A model generated the notes under the pieces. That model saw nothing but the letters and a program-made list of their open reading frames with translations. It was not told the origin of the DNA and did not search any database. Source: Euperipatoides rowelli (taxonomy: Eukaryota > Onychophora > Udeonychophora > Euonychophora > Peripatopsidae). Taken from it: DNA of 10,140 nt. Location of the stretch: assembly GCA_003024985.2 (NCBI GenBank), contig PXIH01S0028657.1; one strand, written 5' to 3'. Positions within the stretch are counted from its first letter, which is position 1. Each line of letters begins with the position of its first letter. Position numbers and translations under genes: made by a program. Positions 1 through 7,224 of this stretch are shown piece after piece.

Positions 1-630
1 TAATTATTTATTTTAAAAGACACTATAATTACTTTTAAATTAAATACTTTTATATTTGAATGAAAATAGGCATATGCTGAATTCTGTATTTTTCATATTA
101 GCCAATGTGGCTAATACATATTGGAAAAAATTCGCCACAAATTTATATCGCATATGGCGACGTGGCGAGCACTAATGCTATCCCAGGTATATACTTCTGT
201 CTTTCAGACAACTATGTATTTTTTTATTCATTACATTCAAGTCATATTAGTTGTTCCTCAACAATTTACCCTTGTTTTAATTTATTTAAATAAGAGTACA
301 TATCGCTAAATAAATAATTAATAAATTAGGCTTTTATTAACATAAGTTGACCTGCTTAATTTGTTTGGGGGGGGGGGGAAGACTACCGTATCATTTCTTT
401 TATTTACAGTGTTTAAGGAAAACAATTTTATTTCTGTGCATATTTTTTTTTTTGTAAATTAGCAATTCTAAGTAGAAATTTAAATTTTATCTTGGCATTT
501 CTAATTAGAAATTAGAATTTTATTTTAGCTGGTAATCATTAAAAAGCGTTCTAATATAGCGGTTCAAATATCAGATGATGCCGATTCGCTATTTTTGTCA
601 GCTAAAGGCTCTAAATCATATGGACTAATT
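1..630. other. AT-rich flank without a recognisable gene
   Basis: This stretch lies left of the first transposon's target duplication. I see no coding region I can defend. The two overlapping 62-codon ORFs in about 105-309 have no recognisable motif and lie in different frames of the same sequence. The stretch contains a run of 12 G at 367-378, a T12 run near 442-453, and an imperfect tandem duplication at 466-532. A slightly GC-richer patch at 146-175 (gcatatggcgacgtggcgag) stands out from its surroundings, but I cannot identify it. Confidence 0.6.
466..532. repeat. Imperfect 33-bp tandem duplication
   Basis: The block starting ttctaagtagaaattt at 466 is repeated as ttctaattagaaatta from 499. 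Both copies continue through an AATTTTAT stretch, with several substitutions between them. The second copy contains the 14-bp palindrome tttctaattagaaa at 498-511. This is probably a local slippage duplication, with no sign of function. Confidence 0.6.
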
Positions 631-638
631 GTTTAAAT
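631..638. repeat. Left 8-bp target-site duplication (GTTTAAAT)
   Basis: This is identical to 2688-2695 on the other side of the hAT element, without mismatch. The duplicated site is AT-rich and near-palindromic. Confidence 0.88.
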
Positions 639-974
639 CAGGGTTTGAAAAAAACCCAGGTGTTTTTTTAAAAAAAACCCAACCCACTAGTTTTATTTAT
701 TTANTAAAAGTCCCCCTTTTTTTACATTTTGATCCCTTCGTCCCTTTTTTTTTTTTAGAAAAATTTGTACCATATATAATTTTAAATTAATGTTGAAGTC
801 ATTTTATCCAATAAGTAAATTTTATTTTATTTTGCAAAAATTATATGTAGCCTACTTGAAGAGTAAATTTATGTACTATATCTATTGCAGTTGTTTTAGG
901 ATTTTAAGGGTTATTTAAGACAAAACATATGACAAAAATGACTGTTACTAGAAAAAGCAAAAAAGTTATCTTAA

Positions 975-1207
975 CCCTTTCCACTTCACATTAAATTTGC
1001 ATTGATTGCATTCTTTTAAATCCCCATATTTTAATTTTAGTTTTTTTTTAATCGTTTGGTATGATGAAAAACAATTATATTTTAGTTCCTTTGAACATAA
1101 ATTTTACTAATTTGTAGCATTTTTGAGGCTAACAATGATTGTTGAATTGATGAATTATATAGAAAAAATGTCTACATACAGTATAACTGACATTGGAGTG
1201 GAAAGGG
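975..1207. mobile_element. piggyBac-like MITE with TTAA target duplication
   Basis: CCCTTTCCACT at 975-985 is matched by its exact inverse AGTGGAAAGGG at 1197-1207. Each end is immediately flanked by TTAA (971-974 and 1208-1211). Beyond the first 11 bp the arms stay partly similar (CTTCACATT against CCAATGTCA). TTAA target duplication plus CCC-starting termini is the piggyBac hallmark. At 233 bp it is far too short to encode a transposase, so it would need one supplied in trans. It sits wholly inside the hAT element at 639-2687 and so inserted after it, or was carried by it. Confidence 0.82.
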
Positions 1208-1339
1208 TTAATCCTTCAAAATTGAATATAACTTCAAATTTAGTAAGCAAGGAGTTCATTCACATATAATGCTCAAAGGGGTTGCGGTGGGAGTTTTCAT
1301 TTTGTTTAATTCATTATAAAGGGGAAGGGGTCTCTAGAA

Positions 1340-1361
1340 ACGTTTGTTATTTAACAAACGT
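1340..1361. repeat. Perfect 10-bp inverted repeat with 2-base centre
   Basis: ACGTTTGTTA at 1340-1349 is followed by TT and then its exact inverse, TAACAAACGT. It lies in the interior of the hAT element, next to a GA/GT-rich patch. It may be an internal transposon motif or a chance palindrome; nothing nearby assigns a role. Confidence 0.7.
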
Positions 1362-1694
1362 ACAAAATTGTTTAGGAAATGAATATCCGGGAAGATATAC
1401 AGTAGTACATATCTACCGTACATGGTTGAAAATTATTTTTCTTAGAATTTTTAAAATATGTAAGTCTATCACATTTACTTTTAGGCTTTACTTTTTAAAC
1501 ATGGTTTGATCTGTTTCTTTCAATTTAATGGTTAATTTTGATTACAGTTTCTTAATGTTAAATAAATTGTTCTAAGTATGATGCAATACTCATTCTATAT
1601 GCGGAATAATTTTTTTATTATAAAATGTATTTAGATATTATAACTTTATATAAATACTTAATATTAATTATTATGAAATGTGGGGTAGTTTTTA

Positions 1695-2280
1695 GGCTGC
1701 GTTTCAGATCTGAGTCAGCCACATATTGCTATTTTTTTTTTACTGTGTGCGGAATTACTTGGATCCGAGTCAAACATTTATGCAAATTAATATGACAAAA
1801 ACTTCTATTTTTTTATCAGGATTTTTAGTATATAAAGATAATTCTTTTCCAACAAACAGATTTTTTTAATGATTTTTTTTCTAAATGTCAGCTATTAAAA
1901 AAAAAAAAGTTTATCTTACATTTTCCATTACTGTTTCTCTGTTTCTCTGAAATTGCATTAATTTATGATTTTAAAAATATAAGTTTATTCCTAAATGTTT
2001 TATAATATTTGTATTATGCTACCTTAAAGTCAAAATTTCAGAATCGCTTTTGATAGATCTTGAATATCTCTGACTCCAAAACGAAAGAAAATTTCAAACG
2101 ATCCAGAAATGTTTTTTTATATCCTATTTTATTTGCCTAAATAATAAAAAAATGTTTAACACAGTTGCCCAATTCATATTTACATTTTGAAACTTGTAAC
2201 ACAAACGACTCGGATTTGAGTCATCAGCGTATTGTGAAGGTTTACGTTGACTCTGATTCGAGTCATCCGCAGCAAACATG
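1695..2280. mobile_element. piggyBac-like non-autonomous element with palindromic arms
   Basis: The two arms are imperfect inverted copies. The left arm carries GGCTGCG (1695-1701), the palindrome TCAGATCTGA (1704-1713) followed by GTCA, then TGTGCGGA and GGATCCGAGTC (1761-1771). The right arm, read outward to inward, carries GCTGCGG (2267-2273 complement), GACTCTGATTCGAGTC (2249-2264) and GACTCGGATTTGAGTC (2207-2222). Each arm therefore has two palindromic units spaced about 45-60 bp apart. The right edge CATG at 2277-2280 is followed by TTAA (2281-2284), as expected for a piggyBac-like insertion. The left edge has no TTAA (tttttaGGCTGCG), so it has decayed or lost a few bases. No transposase is visible. 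It is nested inside the hAT element. Confidence 0.6.
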
Positions 2281-2687
2281 TTAAAAACTGTGACAGCATA
2301 CCGAAGTGAATACATTTAATAAAAGTGTTTTTCTTATTCTATGATTATGAGTGTTTTAATTCACCAAGGCTAAAATCAAAACACCCTTGTAAGGAGCCTA
2401 TATTATTAAGGCTACATAATTTTTACATTTTCTCTACTTTACGGTATTTATCTATCAATAATGAGAAACCTGCATTAGTTTTAAAAAATGTTAGGAAATA
2501 AAACAATGTATAATTCTTAAAGATTAGCTAAGTTAATAGTAATATTCACTGTGAAGATCGACATGAAAATTTGAGGAAAAAAACTCGGTGTTTTAAGTGG
2601 GTTTTTTTTCAAGTGGGACCAGTCCGAAAAAGAAAAAAAAACACTGGGTAATTTCGGGCTGGACCTACAGTACATTGGCAAACCCTG

Positions 2688-2695
2688 GTTTAAAT
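2688..2695. repeat. Right 8-bp target-site duplication (GTTTAAAT)
   Basis: This is the partner of 631-638, directly following the terminal CAAACCCTG of the hAT element. Confidence 0.88.
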
Positions 2696-3039
2696 ACAGT
2701 TCATGTACAGAATCTTCATCAAATTCCCATTGTGCTATTATGGTCCAATTTGATTTAAAAAAAAATAAAACTTCTACTACAAGAGGAACAGCAGTCTACT
2801 TAAAGTATACGTACTGGGATATACAGTAGCCTATAGTTTAGAGATGATTTTGTCAAAAATAATTGACTCCCCCCAATAAAATTTGAAACTTTTTTTTTTT
2901 TTTGTAATCTCAGATGAGGACTGGAATATTCTTAATTTATCTTTGAGTAACTTTTTTTTTATGCATTTTTTTAGTTTTTTTTTTTTTCAGTAATTATTGT
3001 CTTTGAAAAAATATACCGTAGAATGCAGAGCAAGCGCAC

Positions 3040-3130
3040 ATGCACTCTTATTCATTTGGGGGGAAATGGGGGTGGCGGCGCTGTTCGGCTCCATGCTAGT
3101 AAACCTTAGATTTACCACAATGCATTGCAA
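3040..3130. other. GC-richer island in AT-rich DNA
   Basis: The stretch contains a G run (ttggggggg), ggtggcggcgctgttcggctcc and ttaccacaatgcattgcaa, in sharp contrast to the surrounding A/T. It could be a fragment of an unrecognised repeat, a decayed exon or an old promoter-like sequence. No splice sites or coding signature allow a choice between these. Confidence 0.35.
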
Positions 3131-3487
3131 AACTGACCAGGCACTCTTGCTTGGATACAATCAGAATTTCTTAAAAATAATGTTTTTTAAAATGACGCCC
3201 TTGCTTGGACATGTTTCCAAAAACTTTAGGAAATTGCACTAATCTAAAGAATGGCCATGAGAATAGCCCAGATATCTCGGTATATAAGCTTTAAAAATAA
3301 ATTAGTTGCGTATCTCAAATCATAGTTAAGAAAAAGTTAAAAAAAAAAAAATTACAATCATCTATAAATAGAGGACTATCTTTGTCTTTCTATTATTTTT
3401 TTTAGGCAGTGAAGCAATCTCTTGTCCTCAAAACTTCATTAACACATTTTAAGTTGTATAAAATAAATCACCCAAAGTTTTTGACTA

Positions 3488-3517
3488 AATCGCTCTCTTT
3501 GTAATCGCTCTCTTTGT
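3488..3517. repeat. Perfect 15-bp tandem duplication
   Basis: AATCGCTCTCTTTGT occurs twice back to back (3488-3502 and 3503-3517), followed by a partial third copy (aat). There is no mismatch, which suggests a recent slippage event. Confidence 0.85.
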
Positions 3518-3618
3518 AATAGCTTGAAATTTATTATAAATTCATATTTACAGTATTTGCTATAAATTAAATATTAAATACTGTGTATTTTGATTTCAAA
3601 AATTATATTCACTGTAAC

Positions 3619-3676
3619 AAGGCCGGATTAAGCCTTTATAGGGCCCTAGGCAAAGCATAAGATTAGGGCCCCTTAT
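3619..3676 (+). mobile_element. Probable hAT-like terminal segment
   Basis: A GC-rich block, aaggccggattaagcc, is followed by tagggccctaggcaaagc and tagggcccctta. Blocks of the form GGCCGGATTAAG...GGGCCC are, to my knowledge, typical of terminal inverted repeats of some hAT-like families; this is recognition rather than a search result. No inverse copy occurs in the window, and it does not match the probable hAT right end at 4335. It may therefore be the left end of a different element, or of a rearranged one. A decayed hAT transposase fragment begins about 50 bp downstream. Confidence 0.4.
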
Positions 3677-3727
3677 AATATATAGCCTACAGGTGTCTGG
3701 TGGTGGTAGCCCTTCAGCATAAAAATA

Positions 3728-4139
3728 ATGAAATCCTTTTTGACAGCTGTTGAAAATACAGTTGCTAAAGCTGATATTTATTTTAACTCTACCAGCAGAT
3801 CATGGAAATTTTGGAAATCAATAAGAGTTTTAGATCCCACTCAGCTCCCTTTATTAACTCGAACATTAAAACATTACATCAATATATTGCCAGAATCGGA
3901 GTGGGATATTCATAAAGATGTAACCCAAGAACTAAATGCAGTCATCTACTTGCTTTTGGAGTTGCAATGAAAGCCAGAACCCCTCATTTGGCAGAAGTGG
4001 CTTTATCATATTTATGTGTTCCAATTCTGTTGATGCTGAGAGGTCTTTCAGTACATACAATGTAATTTTAATAGACCTATCAAATGAGAGCATAAAATGT
4101 ATGGTTGCATTAAATTTTAATGTAAAAAAAATAATTTAA
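3728..4139 (+). pseudogene. Decayed hAT transposase, C-terminal part only
   Basis: In its original form this protein would cut and insert a hAT-family DNA transposon. Only the C-terminal third survives, spread over three frames. The first stretch (3728-3970) reads RSWKFWKSIRVLDPTQ and ESEWD, typical of the region before the hAT dimerisation domain. A second frame (from 3967) gives HLAEVALSYLCVP. A third (from 4023) gives NSVDAERSFSTYN, the conserved core of the hAT C-terminal dimerisation domain, then VALNFNVKKII and a stop at 4137-4139. At least two frameshifts separate these pieces. The BED finger and most of the catalytic RNase H-like core are absent, and the reading upstream of 3728 is full of stops. 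The fragment cannot be active. The assignment to hAT is firm; the subfamily is not known. The start at 3728 is simply the first methionine of the surviving frame. Confidence 0.8.
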
Positions 4140-4243
4140 AAAATTGATGCATTACAAAATACTACTTTGATGACTTTTATTTTTTTTAAAGTGATAGCTT
4201 ACATAATTTTGTTAGCGTTTAAACAATAGATTTAATGTATACA

Positions 4244-4335
4244 GCAGAAAATGCTCTTAAAAAATGACCATTTTCAGATTTTGGTATTTTCTTCCGCAGA
4301 AAACAGTTTGTCGCAGCAGAAAACCACCAACCCTA
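4244..4335 (+). mobile_element. Probable hAT right terminus with GCAGAAAA repeats
   Basis: About 100-200 bp after the transposase stop, GCAGAAAA occurs three times (4244-4251, 4296-4303, 4316-4323). The stretch ends in ccaccaaccctag, whose reverse starts ctagggttggtgg and resembles a hAT TIR. Short repeated subterminal motifs are common transposase-binding sites in hAT elements. No matching left end is present, so the target duplication cannot be checked. The next base or two begin the foldback arm at 4337. Confidence 0.45.
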
Positions 4336-4336
4336 G

Positions 4337-4398
4337 TTATGATGGATACAATTGTTAAAAACATCTTTTGGTTCAAAGAAAATTATAGCTATATTATT
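4337..4398 (+). repeat. Left arm of 62-bp inverted repeat
   Basis: TTATGATGGATACAATTG and the following bases, through TTTTGGTTCAAAG and TATAGCTATATTATT, match the reverse complement of 5257-5318 with only 3 mismatches in 62. It abuts the probable hAT terminus on its left. Outside the arm the two flanks are unrelated. Confidence 0.9.
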
Positions 4399-4616
4399 AA
4401 GCGAAAAAATATCAAAACTTCTTCCTAGTACCCGCTTGAAAATATTGAACTTAAGTGCCCGCTTGGGTCTGTGAGACCATTTTCATATACTGTAAATATG
4501 AAAAAAATTAAATTTAATGACTAGTAGAGGACTAATGTTCACAATTCATTGTTTGTCATGGTATAACAACACAACTTAATAAAAAAATATTTTTATTTTG
4601 CAAATTTTAGAGTAAC

Positions 4617-4711
4617 TACAAAGAAGGGAAGGAGGGGGGAGGGAGGGAGGAAGGAGAAGAGCAAAAAAGGGGAGGAGGGAGGGAGAAGGATGGGGAGGGA
4701 ATAAGGAGAGA
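4617..4711 (+). repeat. Polypurine (G/A) tract
   Basis: About 90 bases are almost pure purine on the plus strand, built of GGGA/GGA/AAGGAG words. Only a C at 4662 and single T residues near 4691 and 4702 interrupt it. The part ggaggggggagggagggagg has four closely spaced G runs and could form a G-quadruplex. Purine-pyrimidine tracts of this length can also form triplex (H-DNA). It lies inside the piggyBac-like element and is immediately followed by T-rich DNA. Confidence 0.85.
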
Positions 4712-4783
4712 TTCTGATTGTGTTTCTATTTTTTTTATTTTTTGTTTTATAACTGTATTGTTGGTTTCGATTTTTGAGTTGTC

Positions 4784-4827
4784 TGTTTTATATTTGTATT
4801 TTATTTGTTTTATATTTGTATTTTATT
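4784..4827 (+). repeat. Perfect 22-bp tandem duplication
   Basis: TGTTTTATATTTGTATTTTA plus TT occurs twice in direct succession (4784-4805 and 4806-4827) without mismatch, with the first bases of a third copy after it. It lies in the T-rich stretch right of the polypurine tract. Confidence 0.88.
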
Positions 4828-5256
4828 TGTAAATTGACATTGTTTTCCTGATATGTATAAGCCTTGTGCTTATAGCTTTGAATCTATTATTATTGTTATA
4901 CAGTAAATATTCTGTGTATAATATTGTACATAATATTCAAACTAAAAACTCACATAACCAAATTATTATTGTTCCTCACTTTCATAAATTTGTAACGTGT
5001 TACCTGCTTCGGTCTCAGACCGGAAATGGATGGATTATGAACACGTTTCTCATAGAAACTTCCTCTCTCGTAGTGACATTTATGACAGATTTAGGAAGCT
5101 ACTCAAGGTGGTAAGGCTTTTGTGAATGCACATTAAAAGAAATTCGAGAAAAAAGTTTTTGTCAGTCTCTGAGACCTTAAGCGGGCACTCTAGGGTTAAT
5201 GAATTCCATTCAAAGTAGAACCACAAACAAAACCCAAGAGTGAAAAATAAATTGTA

Positions 5257-5318
5257 AATAATATAGCTATAATTTTCTTTGAACCAAAAGGTGTTTGTAA
5301 TAATTGTATCCATCATAA
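5257..5318 (-). repeat. Right arm of 62-bp inverted repeat
   Basis: This is the inverse partner of 4337-4398, with 59 of 62 positions identical. The two arms bound a 982-bp foldback. Read on the minus strand, the arm encodes the start of a 78-codon ORF, but the left arm gives a similar peptide only because the DNA is repeated. Confidence 0.9.
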
Positions 5319-5368
5319 AAACTGTGTTATAAAATAGTGAACAAATAAGATTGAGTTACTTATAAATA

Positions 5369-5460
5369 CAGTAGAACTTCTTTAATTTGAAACTGAAGGG
5401 ACCATGAAAAATGTTCTAATTATCCAAAATTTCAAATTATTCAAGTTCATTAAAACATGT
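5369..5460 (+). mobile_element. pogo/Tigger-like terminal sequence
   Basis: CAGTAGAACTTC at 5369-5380 directly follows a TA, the target dinucleotide of Tc1/mariner-pogo elements. It continues with TTTAATTTGAAACTGAAGGGACC, then further FAA-like repeats of aatt..caaat. Termini beginning CAGTAGAACnTC are typical of pogo/Tigger elements; this comes from family knowledge. No inverse copy (GTTCTACTG) occurs to the right, so the element is a lone end or a strongly truncated copy. No DDE transposase motif is visible in the following kilobase. Confidence 0.55.
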
Positions 5461-6190
5461 AAGGTACTTAGTAAATTAGTTGATCGTATAATTTATTATT
5501 GATAAGAATAATATACTGTATATGCCAATTAATGCACCATCATTACATGCTAAAAATACATTTTTTGTTTGATTTTGAAGGTCCTGTAACTTGGCTTGTA
5601 GATAAATCTCAGATGAAATTTCTACAGCAATATAATGCTCAATAGAGGGCTTATCTGTAAAAGTTTCAGATTTTTAAACTTTGTTCCAACAAAGATACAA
5701 GGCGTCAAATTTTTTTTTTTTTTTAATTTTACCGTTTTTGAAAAATTGTAACTGGTAAAGGAAGCAACTCTCAGTGGTGAATTATTATTTTTTAAAACAG
5801 TACATTTAGGTAGCTACACCCCCAAAAAAAATTAAGCCTCAGATTACATTCCTTCTGGGAGTAATATGCCTTCGAAGATCAAAAATTTATCAATAAAGAT
5901 GTCAAATGTTTAGGTGGGTTTGGACTAATTTGTATGCAAATTTCATTAAATATGTAATACATATATTTAGGCTGTTTTTTCCTGAATAAAATGTTTTTTG
6001 TTTCATCAGTCTAGGGTTCACCAGTTCTGAGTAATATAATTTAACGCAAACCCATACAAACGCAAAAATCAGCGCGTGTTGTAAAACAAAAATGGCTGCC
6101 ATCGGAGTTTGGAAAAAGATAAATTAAAATTATTAATTTTGGACTCAGTAATCATGTAGGAATCCACAAAAAAAAATCATTTGATTATAA
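5461..6190. other. AT-rich interval with no recognised gene
   Basis: This lies between the Tigger-like end and the first recognisable integrase codons of the gypsy element. It may include unrecognised transposon interior or the decayed 3' end (LTR) of the gypsy element, but no LTR boundary (TG...CA with a polypurine tract) could be identified. On the minus strand about 5590-5690 reads for some 35 codons with few stops (FTDKPSIEHYIAVEISSEIY), without a family match I can name. A GC-richer patch at 6040-6110 includes aaaaatggctgcc, discussed under findings. The minus-strand ORF at 5902-6102 shows no domain. Confidence 0.5.
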
Positions 6191-6640
6191 AATGGTCAAT
6201 CAACCAATTATTATTTTTCTGGTACCCTTGAAATGGACTGATCCTGAAATTATTTGTTGTGGAAAATCATATCTTATAAAACAGTCCGTTTTGTTGAGGA
6301 TTTTTATCTCTGGCCATTTAGAGAAGGCATTGACCATGTCTAAAAATGTTTTGTCTAAGTAGGGTCCCATTAAATCTGTGTGAATTCTAATTCATGGGTT
6401 TTCTGGTTTAATCCAAGAATGGAGTATGGGTTTGGGTGGATCCTTTTACTGGAGTTGGCAGTTCCTGCATTTTTTGACTATTTGTTCTATGTCATTGTCA
6501 ATTGTGGGCCACTAGCATAAATGGGCAGGAGTTTCATCCTTACAATGCCTGTATGACATTGGTGGAGTTCCTTCAAAATTTGTGGTCTTAAGAGCGGAGG
6601 AATTACTACTGAGTCCCCAAATTATGCAGTTGTCTTGGAT
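6190..6640 (-). pseudogene. gypsy integrase remnant, 3'-truncated
   Basis: Integrase joins the new DNA copy to the chromosome. The N-terminal H2C2 zinc-binding domain is visible as HQCHTGIVRMK (6547-6564 and onward), then WPTIDNDIEQIVKKCRNCQ with the two cysteines at 6455-6469. An in-frame stop sits directly before WPTID. The catalytic core begins with IRIHTDLMGPYLDKTFLDMV (about 6330-6390), including the first catalytic aspartate, and continues with AFSKWPEIKILNKTD. It then jumps to FPQQIISGSVHFKG (about 6215-6260), having lost roughly 15 residues. At the place of the second catalytic aspartate the sequence reads SGS rather than S-D-N. The rest of the core, with the catalytic glutamate, and the C-terminal domain are missing. 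Confidence 0.88.
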
Positions 6641-6840
6641 GGGCAATTACTTTTTTAGGTTATATTCTGGTGAACTTTTCTTGTGTGCTTATTCTTTTGG
6701 CCAGCCATTTCATAGGTAATATTATAATATTGAGAGACTTTTTGTGTTTCAAGGACTATGTCGACTGTTGAGTATGGGAAGTCCTCGATCTAGTTAGTAC
6801 TGATAATGTCTAATTCCACTGGTATTCCTATTTTCTTTTT

Positions 6841-7200
6841 TATAGATAATCGTGATAAGGCATCAGCATTTAGATGGTCTGTAGTGAATGTCATAATTAT
6901 ATGCATCTAGGATGAGTGACCAATGTTGAAGCCTCGTAGCTGTTAAAAGTAGTAATCTCCAAATTGTTAAAACATTTTGTCAGTGGTTTATGACCGAAGA
7001 TATATTTATGAACTCTTTTGATGGCAAAAATGATTCCTATTGCTTCTCTGTGTAGTTGAAAGTAGTTGTGTTCCTTAGAAGTTAAAGAGCATGATGCAAA
7101 GATGATTGGTTTTTCTGAGCCATCAGAAAATTTATGGGATCATACAGCTTGCACCCACTCCCCATGATGAGGCATCAGAAGCTATTATTAGAGGAAGTTT
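6841..7200 (-). pseudogene. gypsy RNase H remnant
   Basis: RNase H removes the RNA strand during reverse transcription. The start motif IIASDASSWGVGA is intact in the sequence (DASSWGVGA at 7150-7176) and includes the first catalytic aspartate. Further codons give NYFQLHREAIGIIFAIKR with the conserved glutamate region, then KYIFGHKPLTK (about 6980-7070). RLQHWSLILDAYNYDIHY lies at about 6882-6936 and LNADALSRLSIKKK at 6841-6873, the usual link to the integrase. At least three frameshifts and several stops occur between these pieces. This is the best preserved part of the element. Confidence 0.9.
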
Positions 7201-7224
7201 TGAATTAAGGTGTTTTAGAACTCT

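Larger units (their letters stand above)
639..2687. mobile_element. hAT-type DNA transposon, non-autonomous
   Basis: The element starts with CAGGGTTTG (639-647) and ends with the exact inverse, CAAACCCTG (2679-2687). It is flanked by the identical 8-bp sequence GTTTAAAT on both sides (631-638 and 2688-2695). An 8-bp duplication with CAG-type termini is the signature of the hAT superfamily. After the first 9 bp the two ends realign on an ACCCAG/TGTTTTTTT block (left 650-675, right about 2630-2657) if a gap of about 25-30 bp is allowed, so the TIR is longer than it first looks. I see no transposase inside. The 75-codon ORF at 1282-1509 has no hAT motif. Two smaller transposons (975-1207 and about 1695-2280) lie inside, so part of the 2.05 kb is secondary insertion. 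The exact TSD argues that the outer insertion is not ancient, or at least that its edges are well preserved. Confidence 0.88.
2696..3618. other. AT-rich interval without a recognisable gene
   Basis: This interval holds several T runs (2890-2903, 2952-2960, 2978-2988), a short perfect tandem duplication at 3488-3517, and a GC-richer island around 3040-3130. An 81-codon plus-strand ORF crosses the island (2997-3242), but its product shows no motif I recognise. Near its end two similar phrases, ctcttgcttggata and cccttgcttggaca (about 3143 and 3199), may be a degraded duplication. I see no transposon terminus here. Confidence 0.55.
4424..5195. mobile_element. piggyBac-like element between the foldback arms
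   Basis: The right end reads, inward from the TTAA at 5196-5199, CCCTAGAGTGCCCGCTTAAG, then GGTCTCAGAGAC. The left end reads CCTAGTACCCGCTTG (4424-4438), then TTAAGTGCCCGCTTGGG (4451-4467) and GGTCTGTGAGACC (4466-4478). The shared words CCTAG, GTGCCCGCTT and GGTCT..AGACC in inverse order show that the two ends are related. A further palindrome, CGGTCTCAGACCG, lies at 5010-5022. The right side has an intact TTAA. On the left either a decayed site near 4420 or the TTAA at 4451-4454 marks the edge, so the left border is uncertain by about 30 bp. The interior (polypurine tract and AT-rich DNA) has no transposase, so the element is non-autonomous. Confidence 0.68.

Noticed and set aside
105-309. 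Two overlapping 62-codon plus-strand ORFs
   Set aside because: They lie in different frames over the same DNA, show no recognisable motif and have no promoter or splice context.
1282-1509. 75-codon ORF inside the hAT element
   Set aside because: There is no hAT BED, catalytic or dimerisation motif, and it crosses the short palindrome at 1340-1361. It is probably chance.
2124-2315. 63-codon minus ORF across the right arm of the piggyBac-like element
   Set aside because: Its repeated YADDSNPS / ADDSNQS phrases come from the GACTC palindromes and not from protein sequence constraint.
2997-3242. 81-codon ORF across the GC-richer island
   Set aside because: It has no domain or signal I recognise, no splice sites and no supporting context. 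I keep only the composition note.
4866-5316. ORFs on both strands within the foldback (4866-5114 plus, 5080-5316 minus)
   Set aside because: They overlap the inverted arm and piggyBac-like end sequences, show no transposase motif and are AT-driven.
5902-6102. 66-codon minus ORF starting MAAIFVLQHALIF
   Set aside because: It has a hydrophobic start like a signal peptide, but a short body without a motif, and no second copy or splice context.
6092-6150. Plus-strand ATG in a good context (aaaATGGctgcc)
   Set aside because: The frame closes after about 20 codons and no splice donor with coding bias follows.
5200-6190. Search for a gypsy 3' LTR
   Set aside because: I found no TG...CA-bounded block preceded by a polypurine tract, and no copy of such a block near the right edge for comparison.
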